Below, piece after piece: positions 18,610 through 28,150 of a stretch of DNA of 64,000 nucleotides; the first letter of the stretch is position 1; every line of letters starts with the position of its first letter. This stretch comes from JAWKOK01 sp963765875 (lineage in GTDB: Bacteria; Chloroflexota; Anaerolineae; Caldilineales; Caldilineaceae). Both the position numbers and the translations under genes were made by a program. The notes beneath the pieces are model-generated. The model was not told where the DNA came from and did not search any database. It saw only the letters and a program-made list of their open reading frames with translations. The stretch is taken from NCBI GenBank assembly GCA_963765875.1, contig CAVXYK010000019.1, forward strand, positions 1 to 64,000, in the 5' to 3' direction.

Positions 18610-19173
18610 ATGGCGAAATTTCTGATTGTTTATGGCTCTCAAGAGGGACAGACAGAGAAGATTACCAACCACATGGCAGAACTTTTCCGCAATGCAGGCC
18701 ACACTGCCGATCTGCTCTATGGCAAAGAGGCCCCCGATGATTTCGATATTGCGGAATATGACGGAGTCGTTGTGGGCGCGTCGATCCATGTCGGCAAACA
18801 TCAGAAGTACATGATCAACTTTGCCAAACGACACAGCGATGCGCTGGCCAGCAAGTTCTCAGCCTTTTTCTCGGTCTGTCTGACGGCCAAGAGCGACTCA
18901 CCTGAGGACAAAGCTCAGGTCGAGCAGTATGTTGAGGATTTCATGGACGCCTGTGGCTGGCAACCGGATCAGATCGGGGTCTTTGCCGGCGCATTGCTCT
19001 ACACCCAGTATGGTCTTATTAAGCGTTATTTGATGAAATCGATCTCGAAGCATATGGACGGCGACACCGACGTCTCTCAGGACTATGACTATACAGACTG
19101 GGAATCGGTCGACGATTTTGCCGAAATATTCATGACCTCGGTGGCCGGTGAGCCGGTTCTGGCAGGGGACTGA
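18610..19173 (+). CDS. Flavodoxin-domain protein, HemG-like
   Basis: 187 residues. FMN-binding flavodoxin signature at the N-terminus (FLIVYGSQEGQTEKIT), EYDGVVVGASIHVGKHQ in the centre and FAGALLYTQYGLIKRYLMKSI near the end. The long insert before the last strand and these motifs fit HemG-type, menaquinone-dependent protoporphyrinogen IX dehydrogenase, a peripheral membrane enzyme of haem synthesis. No other haem gene is nearby, so the exact substrate stays open. ATG at 18610 has AAAGGA upstream. Confidence 0.8.
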   Translation: MAKFLIVYGSQEGQTEKITNHMAELFRNAGHTADLLYGKEAPDDFDIAEYDGVVVGASIHVGKHQKYMINFAKRHSDALASKFSAFFSVCLTAKSDSPEDKAQVEQYVEDFMDACGWQPDQIGVFAGALLYTQYGLIKRYLMKSISKHMDGDTDVSQDYDYTDWESVDDFAEIFMTSVAGEPVLAGD

Positions 19174-19198
19174 TTGGGGAAATCGGGTTTTGTCACAG

Positions 19199-19426
19199 AT
19201 GACTCCACTGCAAAAAGCTTTTTTGCCACAGATTTACACAGATAAGAAAAGGATAAAACACAGATGGTATCGGGATTACTCTGGATACCTGGTAAACATC
19301 TGTGAAAATCAGCTCCTTAATTGATCCGGCTTTATTCGCCTAATCCGCGGTCTATCAGCGTACGGCTGAATCGTTACAACTTCTGTAAGATGTTTTTGTC
19401 AATCTGTGGCAAATTTCAGTATTCAA
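19199..19426. repeat. Dispersed repeat (GCAAAAAG / ccacagatt family)
   Basis: Begins TCCACTGCAAAAAGC, then TTGCCACAGATTTACACAGAT, and ends with TCTGTGGCAAATTTC, giving long inverted CACAGAT/ATCTGTG pairs. Same vocabulary at 38755-38972 and 45776-45830. No gene in it. Confidence 0.6.
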
Positions 19427-22087
19427 CTACGGCGCATTGATGACAATGGTTGTGTCATCAATATCGACCGTTGCAAGCGTCAGCGGGTCACTTCTCTCCT
19501 TGTCCGCTGGCGTTTGATATTGGGCAATCTGCATGTCGGCCGGATTGTAGAGCGCTAGCTGTACTTCGTATTGACCATCCGCAAGATTTTCCGGCAGTGG
19601 CAGCGCCATGTAGCCGGATTTTCGATCGCCGCCGCCCCATACCGTCGGCGGCAAGAGTGGACCAATGGGGAAATCATCGCGTTGAGCCACCACTTCGCCA
19701 TTGCCATTCACAAGGCGCAGCGAAACCTTGTAGTCGGCGCTGGGCTGGGTGACAGCCTCCCAGTCCAACTGGGCCAGCAGCATGGGGACGCCCAGAATTG
19801 AGTCGTCGTCTGCGGCCAGCATCGCCTTTTGCAGACCAAGTTCCCCGGCAAAGAGATACTTGTCCAAGCCCAGATCCTGCGTCTCCAGCAGCGGCGGGCT
19901 GACAAAACGACATAGTTCGACGTCATCCCACTCGACACAGTCATCTCGATAGGCGACAGCCGTCAGATAGGCCGGCAGGAAACGCCCGGGGTCGACGCTG
20001 TTCTCATCGTATAAGGCCAGCCAGAGCGCCGGATGATCGCGCAATTCTTCCTGAATCTCTCCGTCCACCTCGTGGGGAACCAGCGGTGACATCTGCTGTG
20101 GCCAAAAGGGCGAGAGTTCCATCTTTGGCACGGCTTGGATATTTTCAGTTTCGAAATAGTAATCGGCCAAAAAGTGCTGGGACGGCGCCGCCAGCAGCAC
20201 ACCGTCGTCGGCCTGCTGTTCGTCGTTGACGAGCATGGTCAACTCCTGATAGCCGCTCTTGGCAATGTCGCTGTTGTAGGTGACCAGCCCGGTGACGGCA
20301 AGCCCCACAGTCAACAACATGACCGCTCCGCCAACTAGCGGCACAGCGCGCACTAGATAGACCGCGCCCATCGCACAGACAGCCAGCAGCGCAGGCAGTG
20401 TGAAAAGCGTTGCCGCCGTCGGCAACGCCGGCAGCACAAAGAGCGCAACCAGCAGCGGCCCCAGCACCGAGGCCAACAACAGCCATGCCAATACAGCGTG
20501 GCTGACCTTTGGTGCATCATTTGTGAAGATGCGTCGCCATAGTAGAAGTACGACCGCTCCACAGATAAAGATCGGCAGCATCACGACCGCAAGCCGAGAC
20601 CGATACGAGAGCCAGAGCGCATTGCCAAAGGACAGATCCTTCCACAATTGTTCCATGCGTATGGATCTGGACCAGTCATCGGGGTCTAGAATGGTGGTTG
20701 CCTTTGCCACCGCCGATTCTGTTCCCGGTGAGGCGAACGCCCAGGCTAGTCCCGGAACCAGAGCCAGGATCAATATGATGCCGGTTTGGACGCGAGGGAT
20801 CTGTTGTTGCCCGTTGCTGAACAGAAGTACGGCAAGGGCTACGGCCTCGATAGTCACCAGAGTGGTTGCAAATGGATGTGAGAGTGTGAAGATCCAGGCC
20901 ACGGCCATCCAGAGAAACAGGCGCAGATAGCTTGGCTTCATGCTCACGGTCACCGTCAGATAGAGCGACAGCGTTGCCAAGAATACCAGGAACCCATAGA
21001 TTGAGACATCCTGGGCATAGAAATGAAGCGCCGGCGCCAGCGTCAACAACAAGGCGGCGAAGAGGCGGAGCGTGATCTGATTGGGCAGGACAGCCCTGAG
21101 CGTCTGCCAGAGGAGCGGCACAGCGGCCGTGGTCGCAAGCACAGACAGAAAGCGCAGCGCGAATTCAGACGATCCGACCAGCGGCTGCCAGACGCCCAGC
21201 ATCAGCAACCACCCGGTGCGTTCGACTGCGCCGCTGATCCACCCCTGCTGGAGGATCTCTCCCGGTGATGCCTGGGCGGCGGCAGCGTGGATCGCCTCGG
21301 GTAGCCAGAGTCCTTTGCCATCCAGTTGCCAGATGTGCAACCCGAACGCCATCAGTGACAGGGTCAGGATGGCGAAACGATCCAAGGCAACTGCGCGAGA
21401 ATGGCCCCCGGCGTCCGGATAACCAGCAGTTTTTAAGGGGACACCCAGGCCCCTGATCATCAATTCGTGCATCATGAAGAGCAGGAAGCAGAGCCCGAAT
21501 AGAAATTCGCCAATTTCCTCCTCGAATCCGGTCGGGACGTCGAACATCAACAGCGATGCAATCAGGAAACCGGGGATGAGGTAGAGGGGCGGGATCAGCA
21601 GCCTGAATCGCTGCAACAGCGCCGCAACATGGCGGTTGAGGGCAAGAAGCGGCAAAAGAATGCCATAGACAGACAGCACCAGCGCGGCAAGGTCTTTTGT
21701 CTTGAAGTCGAACTTCTGTTGCAGAACATTGTGGACGTTGATCTCTTGCTGATCGCTGTTGCCCAGGAAATATTCGGGCGATGTAAGGCTGAAAAGCCGT
21801 TGTCCCCAACTGATCTCCTCAAAAGCCATGAGCAGGCAGAAGAGCCCAAACGCAAAGAAGAACCATTGGAATTGCCGTTCTCGTCGGAGGATCTGAATGC
21901 CGATGTCCAGCGCAATCAGGCCGGAGAGCATCAGACAAGCAAAGGAGAGCCATTCGACCAGGCTATCCTCGCGCACGTAGTTGAGGTATTGATATGGATC
22001 ATCAAGATAGACCGCCGCCAGCAGTGCGACGACCACAGGGAATATGGCGACTGCAATGATTTTCCAGGCTCGGCTTGGTCGATTCAT
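19427..22087 (-). CDS. Large multi-span membrane protein with GT39-like mannosyltransferase region
   Basis: 886 residues. About seven N-terminal helices contain an acidic motif block (FEEISWGQRLFSLTSPEYF, then QEINVHN), followed by a second block of about ten helices resembling dolichyl-phosphate-mannose mannosyltransferases (PMT/ArnT-like: GKGLWLPEAIHAAAAQ after the first span, HFYAQDVSIYG). The last 270 residues form a soluble extracytoplasmic domain, probably beta-rich. I prefer the ATG at 22087 to a GTG at 22141. Likely lipid-linked sugar transfer at the membrane; donor and acceptor unknown. The N-terminal block looks like a separate family fused on. Confidence 0.7.
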   Translation of the reverse strand: MNRPSRAWKIIAVAIFPVVVALLAAVYLDDPYQYLNYVREDSLVEWLSFACLMLSGLIALDIGIQILRRERQFQWFFFAFGLFCLLMAFEEISWGQRLFSLTSPEYFLGNSDQQEINVHNVLQQKFDFKTKDLAALVLSVYGILLPLLALNRHVAALLQRFRLLIPPLYLIPGFLIASLLMFDVPTGFEEEIGEFLFGLCFLLFMMHELMIRGLGVPLKTAGYPDAGGHSRAVALDRFAILTLSLMAFGLHIWQLDGKGLWLPEAIHAAAAQASPGEILQQGWISGAVERTGWLLMLGVWQPLVGSSEFALRFLSVLATTAAVPLLWQTLRAVLPNQITLRLFAALLLTLAPALHFYAQDVSIYGFLVFLATLSLYLTVTVSMKPSYLRLFLWMAVAWIFTLSHPFATTLVTIEAVALAVLLFSNGQQQIPRVQTGIILILALVPGLAWAFASPGTESAVAKATTILDPDDWSRSIRMEQLWKDLSFGNALWLSYRSRLAVVMLPIFICGAVVLLLWRRIFTNDAPKVSHAVLAWLLLASVLGPLLVALFVLPALPTAATLFTLPALLAVCAMGAVYLVRAVPLVGGAVMLLTVGLAVTGLVTYNSDIAKSGYQELTMLVNDEQQADDGVLLAAPSQHFLADYYFETENIQAVPKMELSPFWPQQMSPLVPHEVDGEIQEELRDHPALWLALYDENSVDPGRFLPAYLTAVAYRDDCVEWDDVELCRFVSPPLLETQDLGLDKYLFAGELGLQKAMLAADDDSILGVPMLLAQLDWEAVTQPSADYKVSLRLVNGNGEVVAQRDDFPIGPLLPPTVWGGGDRKSGYMALPLPENLADGQYEVQLALYNPADMQIAQYQTPADKERSDPLTLATVDIDDTTIVINAP

Positions 22088-22315
22088 AGATTCAGTTTCT
22101 TGAAAAAGCGGTTCCGGTCGATACGGATCAACATGAAACACGACGAATAGCTACTCTCCGTTGAACAGGATATCGGTTGTGGTCTGATTTGCCAATTCAG
22201 GATGCTGAGATCGAGACGGCAAGTTGCTGATTCATCCGCAGTAGATCTAGAGGTTCCTGAGTGAGGTCGGAGGACTGTTTCATGTGCCACAGGCCTATCG
22301 AAGCGATGATCGAAC

Positions 22316-23905
22316 CTAGCAGTTTGTCGGAGAGAACCGACAGTCGGCTCTCTGACGGATTGGTGGTAATGTGAGAGCATGGCAAAGAAACGTAAGTTCA
22401 GACAAGCGGACTATGAGGCAACGGAAAAGACCCAAATCACGTTGGGCGAAGCGTTGCCGGAAGATCATCTGGCTCGATTCATCGTGAGCGTAGTCAGCCT
22501 GCTCGATTTGAGCAAGGTCTATGGTCAGTACAGCGACCGTGGGGGAGCGCCGTATGCGCCAGAAGTGCTGCTGGGGCTGTTGCTGTATGGCTACGCAACC
22601 GGGACCTTCAGTTCTCGCAAACTGGAGAGGGCGACGTACGAATCGATTCCGCTTCGATACATTGCCGGGAACATGCATCCAGACCATGACACTATTAACC
22701 AGTTTCGCAAGGAGAATCTGGAGACGCTGAAGGGATTGTTTGTACAGGTGCTGATGCTTGCCTACATATTGGGCCATGTGAGACTGGGCAACATCAGCAT
22801 TGATGGCAGCAAGGTCCATGCCGATGCGTCCAAGAGCAAGGCGGTGAGTTATGGACGTATCTTGTCGATGGAGAAGCGCTTGCAACAAGAGATCAATGAG
22901 TTGTTCGCCCTGGCTGAAAAGGCGGACAGCGAGCAACCGGACGATTTTGATATCGACGATGAGATCGGACGGCGCACCAAGAAGCTGGTGGATCTTGCCC
23001 AAGCCAAGGCAATGATAGAAACGATGGCCGCTCAACGCCATGCTCAAGAACAAGCCGAGTATGAACAGAAGATGGCTGCTCGCAAGGAGAAGGAAGAGCA
23101 AACTGGCAAGAAGACGCCAGGTCGTATCCCTCAGCCACCTGAACCCGGCCCGCGTGACAAAGACCAGGTCAATTTCACCGATCCAGAGTCTCGTATCATG
23201 AAGAATGGCAACAACAAGGCTTTCCAACAATCGTACAATGCCCAGGCTGCGGTGGAACATGAGAGTCGCCTCATTGTGGGCAATACTCTTTCCGATCACC
23301 CCAACGACAAGCAGGAAGGTGTGGCAACGGCCCAGGCGATCCCGGCTCAACTGGGTACCCCGAATGCGGCGGCCATGGATGCCGGCTATTTCAGCCCTGG
23401 GACAATCCAGGGCTTTGAAGCCATGGGCATCGAACCTTACATTGCTGCAGGTCGAGACAGCCATGCGTTCGATTGGCGGACGCTTCTGGAGGGTGAGCCA
23501 GAACCCCCGCCCGAGAATGCCAGCCACAAGACCAAAATGCACTACAAACTGTGCACCGAAGCCGGCAAAGCCATCTACAAACTGCGCAAGAGCACGGTTG
23601 AGCCGGTCTTCGGCATCATCAAGGAGATCATGGGTTTCCGACAGTTTTCCTTGCGCGGACTGACCGCGGCGGCCGGCGAATGGAATCTTGTTTGTTTGGC
23701 CTACAATCTGAAGCGTCTTCATGTATTGCACACGACCTGATTCTGCGCGCCCTCAGACGGGAGGGCTGAGAAGATGCGACGCTCTGGAGCATGCATATCC
23801 GTGATTATGTCTACTCCCTGCCTGCTATCGAGTCGATTTTGTCAAAAAACATGGCAACAGGCTCAACTATGTTCAATCTATGCTGTCTCTCCGACAGCCT
23901 GCTAG
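22316..23905 (+). mobile_element. Complete IS1182-type insertion sequence
   Basis: Imperfect terminal inverted repeats of 20 bp (18 matches): left CTAGCAGTTTGTCGGAGAGA at 22316-22335, right 23886-23905 in complement. The outermost CTAG on each side may be a 4-bp target duplication, giving an element of 22320-23901. One intact transposase gene inside, so it may be active. Confidence 0.85.
22379..23740 (+). CDS. IS1182 family transposase
   Basis: 453-residue DDE transposase. N-terminal DUF772-like DNA-binding region (PYAPEVLLGLLLYGYATGTFSSRKLERATYES, HPDHDTINQFRK), catalytic RNase H fold: ISIDGSKVHADASK (first D), AAAMDAGYFSPG (second D), and STVEPVFGIIKEIMGFRQF (E). A charged coiled-coil insert with Lys/Glu/Gln lies between residues 160 and 245. 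Reading frame complete with no stops. Start ATG 22379. Confidence 0.95.
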   Translation: MAKKRKFRQADYEATEKTQITLGEALPEDHLARFIVSVVSLLDLSKVYGQYSDRGGAPYAPEVLLGLLLYGYATGTFSSRKLERATYESIPLRYIAGNMHPDHDTINQFRKENLETLKGLFVQVLMLAYILGHVRLGNISIDGSKVHADASKSKAVSYGRILSMEKRLQQEINELFALAEKADSEQPDDFDIDDEIGRRTKKLVDLAQAKAMIETMAAQRHAQEQAEYEQKMAARKEKEEQTGKKTPGRIPQPPEPGPRDKDQVNFTDPESRIMKNGNNKAFQQSYNAQAAVEHESRLIVGNTLSDHPNDKQEGVATAQAIPAQLGTPNAAAMDAGYFSPGTIQGFEAMGIEPYIAAGRDSHAFDWRTLLEGEPEPPPENASHKTKMHYKLCTEAGKAIYKLRKSTVEPVFGIIKEIMGFRQFSLRGLTAAAGEWNLVCLAYNLKRLHVLHTT

Positions 23906-24311
23906 TGGGTTAGCCAGGATATCAGTGCGCTCGCCGGCGGCAAACAGGTGTCCAGAATCGCCTACCTGCAAGACTGCCCGGATGAGGCCACGAGCAAAAT
24001 TCCGCGATTGAAATGAATTGATTGTAAGCAGCGTTTCTACACCCTTTTTGCATCCTTTTGATCCTTTTCTTCGGCCGTAAGGTAATATAAAATGGATCCT
24101 ATTTACGCGCTGCATCATTTGATGAGAACTGGGGTTCAAAAACGACTGTCAGTAGTTACCGATTTGGTCGCAACTGTCATTCCGACAGAGCGAAGCAACG
24201 AGGAATCTCTCCTTGGCGAACCCAAGATTCCTCTTCCCTCCGGTCATCGGAATGACAATTCGTGAACTACTGAATGTAGGTCATTCCCATAGAATAGTTG
24301 AGGAGCTAAAC
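23906..24311. other. Intergenic, no gene; contains a MITE-like repeat
   Basis: Sequence between the IS right end and the DUF1254 gene. The only structure I see is the repeat at 24150-24272. Confidence 0.5.
24150..24272. repeat. MITE-like repeat with CAGTAGTT terminal inverted repeats
   Basis: Ends CAGTAGTTACCGATTTG and CAATTCGTGAACTACTG pair at 14 of 17 positions. The core has GTCATTCCGACAGAGCG and, in complement, CGGAATGAC, so the whole element can fold as one hairpin. Confidence 0.75.
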
Positions 24312-25785
24312 ATGAAAAACAGAGATGAACAACCAACACCAGGTTACAATAACAAGATTCCGGATTCTATCATGACCACGGACGATATGGAGACGAGGAC
24401 CGGCACCCTTGAGTTCTTCGACGGGATTCCCACGAAGCAGACTGCCGCGCTGCTCTATGACCACCTCGACTATATTCGCGGCGTGGAAACCTTTCTGAAT
24501 GGGGTACCCGCAGCCTCGCTTGAGGCGCTTAGACGCGGTCATGCATCCCTGGGTATCCAGAACTGCAATCAGGTTCTGATCTTCGATGAGCTGATGGACA
24601 GCAACTCCCTGTTTCTCACTGGCAACACCGACACGGTCTACTGCTCATCGTTCTTCGATGTCAGCAAAGAAGGTCCGATGGTGATCGAGATCCCGCCTGG
24701 GACCGGTCCGGGGACGGTCAATGACGCCTTCTTTCGTTTCGTGATCGATACAGGCCCTCCTGGCCCTGACAGGGCCCAGGGTGGAAAGTACTTGATCCTC
24801 CCACCCGGCTACGATGGTGAGGTCCCAGAGGGCTATTTCACTGCCACGTCAACCAGTGGAGTGAACTGGCTCATCCTGCGCGGCTTCCTGAAGGACGGCA
24901 AGCCGGACTTCTCCAGCAAATTATTCAGAGAAGGCCTTAAGATCTATCCCTTGGCCAAGGCGGCCAATCCGCCGGAGATGAAATTTTTCAAAGGATCGGG
25001 TAAAGCATTCAATACCATTCACTCCAATGACTACAATTTCTTTGAAGAACTCCACGCCGTTATCGAGCGTGAGCCCATTGAGATGATCGAGCCCCAATCT
25101 GCGCGGGATCTTCGCTTCAATCGGCATCGAGAAGGGTAAACCATTTTCTCCAGACGCCCGGATGGAGAAGCTGCTGACAAAAGCGGCTGAGGTGGGCAAC
25201 GCGACAGCACGCACGATGTTCTGGTATGAACGCGATGAATCGGCCTTCCTTTACGAGGGCAGCAATTGGAAGAGGGGCTTTGTCGGGAATTCCTTTGAGT
25301 TCCTCAAGGATGAGGGCATGGGCGGGCGGAACATCGATCCGCGAGCCCAGTTCTTCTATTTCGCGACCGTTAACACGCCGGCGATGACATGGAAGTTAGT
25401 CGGAAAAGGATCTCAATATGCTTGGGGTTACCTGGACGCGTCGGGCGACTATCTTGATGGCGGCAAGACCTACTCGATGAACCTCCCGAAGGATCCGCCT
25501 GCCGAGAAATTCATGTCGGTGGTCGTCTATGACCCGCAGACACGCTCGGAGCTTCAGACCAGCCAGCCCTACCCGAGCAAGAACAACAAGCGAGACAAGA
25601 TGAACGCCAATGACGATGGGTCCATCGATCTCTATTTCGGCCCTGAGGCGCCTGAAGGCAAGGAAGCAAACTGGATCCAGACTGTCCCCAATAAGGGCTG
25701 GTTCTGCGTCTTGCGTCTTTATAGTCCAACCGAGGCGTGGTTCGACAAGACATGGCGACCGGGCGAGATCGAACTGGTAGAATAG
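24312..25785 (+). CDS. DUF1254/DUF1214 domain protein (frameshifted)
   Basis: About 490 residues. The N-terminal DUF1254 domain shows GNTDTVYCSSFFDVSKEGPMVIEIPP; the C-terminal DUF1214 domain shows YFATVNTPAMTWKLVGKGSQYAWGYLDASGDYLDGGKTY and ends with FDKTWRPGEIELVE. The frame is interrupted at the CCCC run 25092-25095; removing one C restores IEPNLRGIFASIGIEKGK, as in relatives. ATG 24312 has AGGAG seven bases upstream. No signal peptide is visible, although many relatives are exported. Function of the family unknown. Confidence 0.85.
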
Positions 25786-25830
25786 GGCATCGGAAATTCG
25801 CGACATTGTTGAGGAAAATTCGTAGAGAAA

Positions 25831-25858
25831 GGGACCGTTCAAATAATTGAACGGTCCC
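25831..25858. terminator. 12-bp perfect hairpin after the DUF1254 gene
   Basis: GGGACCGTTCAA (25831-25842), loop of 4, exact complement 25847-25858. No T-run on the plus side. Probably ends the DUF1254 transcript. Confidence 0.55.
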
Positions 25859-25882
25859 TGTACTATCCATAGAATGGGGCGG

Positions 25883-26436
25883 ATGAACATGCCATTCGGA
25901 AGACGAAGAGCTCGAAAACAAGAAGAACGCCAAACCTTCGGCCGCAGCGGCAGTGCGAATCGATATGTCATGCGCCAAAGAATGATCGCCATCGGCGATG
26001 ATTTCTGGATCGAAAATGCGCAGGGCGAACGCGCGTTTGAAGTGGATGGCAAGGCTCTGCGCATACGCGACACACTTCTGTTTAAGGATCGCCACGGCGA
26101 GACGCTATGCAAGATTCAGGAGCGAATGCTACGGATCAAAGATAGTATGGAAGTGAAAGGCCCAAATGGGGAGCGACTAGAGTCGTGAAGAAAGCGCTGA
26201 TTTCGCCGCTTCGTGACCGCTTTTTGGTCAAGGTCAAAAATGGTCCCGATTTGGATGTCAAGGGCAATATTCTCGACCATGAATACACTATCGGGGAAGG
26301 TCGGAACAAGGTAGCCGAAGTCTCGAAGAAGTGGTTTCGTATTCGCGATTCTTACGGTGTTCAGGTCGATCCGAGCCAGGACGACGTCATCATTTTGGCC
26401 GTGACGGTCTGCATCGACCAGATGGCACACGACTGA
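25883..26436 (+). CDS. LURP-one-related (LOR/DUF567) protein (frameshifted)
   Basis: About 185 residues with the repetitive beta-barrel of the tubby-like LURP-one family: RYVMRQRMIAIGDDFWIEN, GERAFEVDGKALRIRDTLLF, CKIQERMLRIKDSMEV, then in a second frame KKALISPLRDRFLVKV and EYTIGEGRNKVAEVSKKWFRIRDSYGVQV. The frame breaks at 26183-26185 (one base missing before GTGAAGAAAG). The family may bind membrane phospholipids; its bacterial role is unknown. Start could also be 25889. Confidence 0.8.
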
Positions 26437-26522
26437 CGAAATGCGATCTTTCTGTTCTCAGCCGGTATACGGCCAGTTTCCAAACAATCTGATGAGCAAC
26501 AAGTCGGTCGGTTTCTTGATGA

Positions 26523-27485
26523 CTATGCCTCAGCATCAACTGCTGCCTGCCGCCGATACCAGTCCAGGGTGGCATCAATGGCCTCAGGAAGCGGTGTCGG
26601 CTCAAAGTCGAAGGCTTCGGCAAAACGTGAGCCGTCAACAGCAAACGGCTCCTCGAACTGGTAGAGCATCTCCATCATCTCGCGCAGATCACCGTTGACG
26701 AGCGAGACAATGCGCAACAACCACTTGGGCGCCACCTGAGCGTGTAACGCCAGATGTGCTCGTTCTGCGACCAGCTCCAGAAATTCCTGCGTTGTAAGCG
26801 TTTCGGCAGAAGGAATGTGCCAGACCTGTCCGAGCGCGTCATCCCGTTCACCGAGAATGGCCATTGCCTGGCCGATGTCCGGCATATAGGTGTAGGTGTG
26901 GAGCATATCCGGATTGCCGAGAATCTGCACCGTGTCGCGTGAGAGGATCTGTGGGAAGACGCGGTCACCCATGGCAGAAGTCAGAACACGGGGACCGAAG
27001 AAGTCAGAGGCGCGAGCAGACACTGTGCGAGCGATGCCTTTCTCATGGGCACCCTTCAGTTCCTCGGCCATACGTGCACGCACTTGCCCCTTGCGCGTAT
27101 GGGCGGAATAGGGAAGATCTTCCGTGATCGGCTCGCCGCCTGGCGAACCGTACATGTAGACATTCTCCAACGAAACCAGTTTGGCCCCAGTTGTTGCCGC
27201 AGCAAAGAGCACAGCTGTCTGCAATGGCGGAAACATCTCCGGCCATTTTGTGTAGGGCGGATTGAGCGCCTGGTAGATGACGCTTGCGTCCTGGCTGGCC
27301 TCAAGCGCGAACGTCGGATCGCTGGCATCGCCGCTCATCAACTCGACGACGTCCGGGAGATCGGCCTTTCCACTACGGTTGATCATGCGCACACGCGCAC
27401 CCTTTGCCAGTAGAGCATCCATTGTGGCCAGCCCCACAGGCCCAGTACCAAATATGACGTGAAGTGAGTTGGTCTTTTCGTCCAT
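26523..27485 (-). CDS. NAD(P)-dependent epimerase/dehydratase family protein
   Basis: 320 residues, Rossmann fold with a modified glycine motif (VIFGTGPVGLATMDALLAKGARVRMINRSG). The middle LVSLENVYMYGSPGG corresponds to the SDR active-site strand with Tyr. No YxxxK is obvious, so it may be an atypical SDR that reduces or isomerises a small substrate, or a binding protein. ATG 27485 with AGGA six bases upstream. Single gene. Confidence 0.78.
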   Translation of the reverse strand: MDEKTNSLHVIFGTGPVGLATMDALLAKGARVRMINRSGKADLPDVVELMSGDASDPTFALEASQDASVIYQALNPPYTKWPEMFPPLQTAVLFAAATTGAKLVSLENVYMYGSPGGEPITEDLPYSAHTRKGQVRARMAEELKGAHEKGIARTVSARASDFFGPRVLTSAMGDRVFPQILSRDTVQILGNPDMLHTYTYMPDIGQAMAILGERDDALGQVWHIPSAETLTTQEFLELVAERAHLALHAQVAPKWLLRIVSLVNGDLREMMEMLYQFEEPFAVDGSRFAEAFDFEPTPLPEAIDATLDWYRRQAAVDAEA

Positions 27486-28150
27486 CTTTTCTGTCCTTTT
27501 GACATGGTCGGCAATAGCCGCCAAACTACCCAGTGCAGCCACTGACAATTATAGGGTCATTGAACATTGGCGCAAATCGCAGAGATACAGACGAAAACCA
27601 TCGGCTGGGGATGTCACTCTTGGCAACTGTGTCGCTGTTGATGACCTTTTTTCCTAAAACGGCCCTACAAATACGACCATACTACGCCCTTTGGGGGATG
27701 CGTTTGAAGAAAAATGGGCTCATACTGGAATCAACAACTGCTGCCGGCTGATACTGAATCCGCTTTCGTTGGCGGGGTGATGAGATGACTGGGCGAAAAA
27801 ATATCGCACGCCTTCACTGAAGGCGCAACGAAAGCATTCGTTTCGTGAACTACAATGGCGAACCCCGCTTCGACTACTTAGCCTGCGCTCTAGACAGTGC
27901 CTGACGCGGTCCAAGGCAGAGGCGGTCGAATCCACGCTAAGTCATGTTCGCTACCACTCCAATTTGGCTATGATGACGCCCAGTCATAGTCAGCGTCATT
28001 GAACCCTATTGGTGTGGATGGGATTCCACGGTAGAATGCAGCAGAAGGGCATGTTCAACCGTTGTCACTGACGACGTGAGAGATACCGAACATCCCGATT
28101 CCCAGGGAACACACTCTTTGAAAAAAAGGAACATTCGAGAAGAGGAACAT
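27486..28150. other. Long divergent spacer, no gene seen
   Basis: About 665 bases between the epimerase-like gene and the SulP gene. Short frames have poor coding character. I see no strong promoter, RNA or long hairpin. Confidence 0.5.

Noticed and set aside
22316..23731. Long minus-strand frame opposite the transposase
   Set aside because: Antisense shadow of the IS1182 transposase with no family similarity that I recognise.
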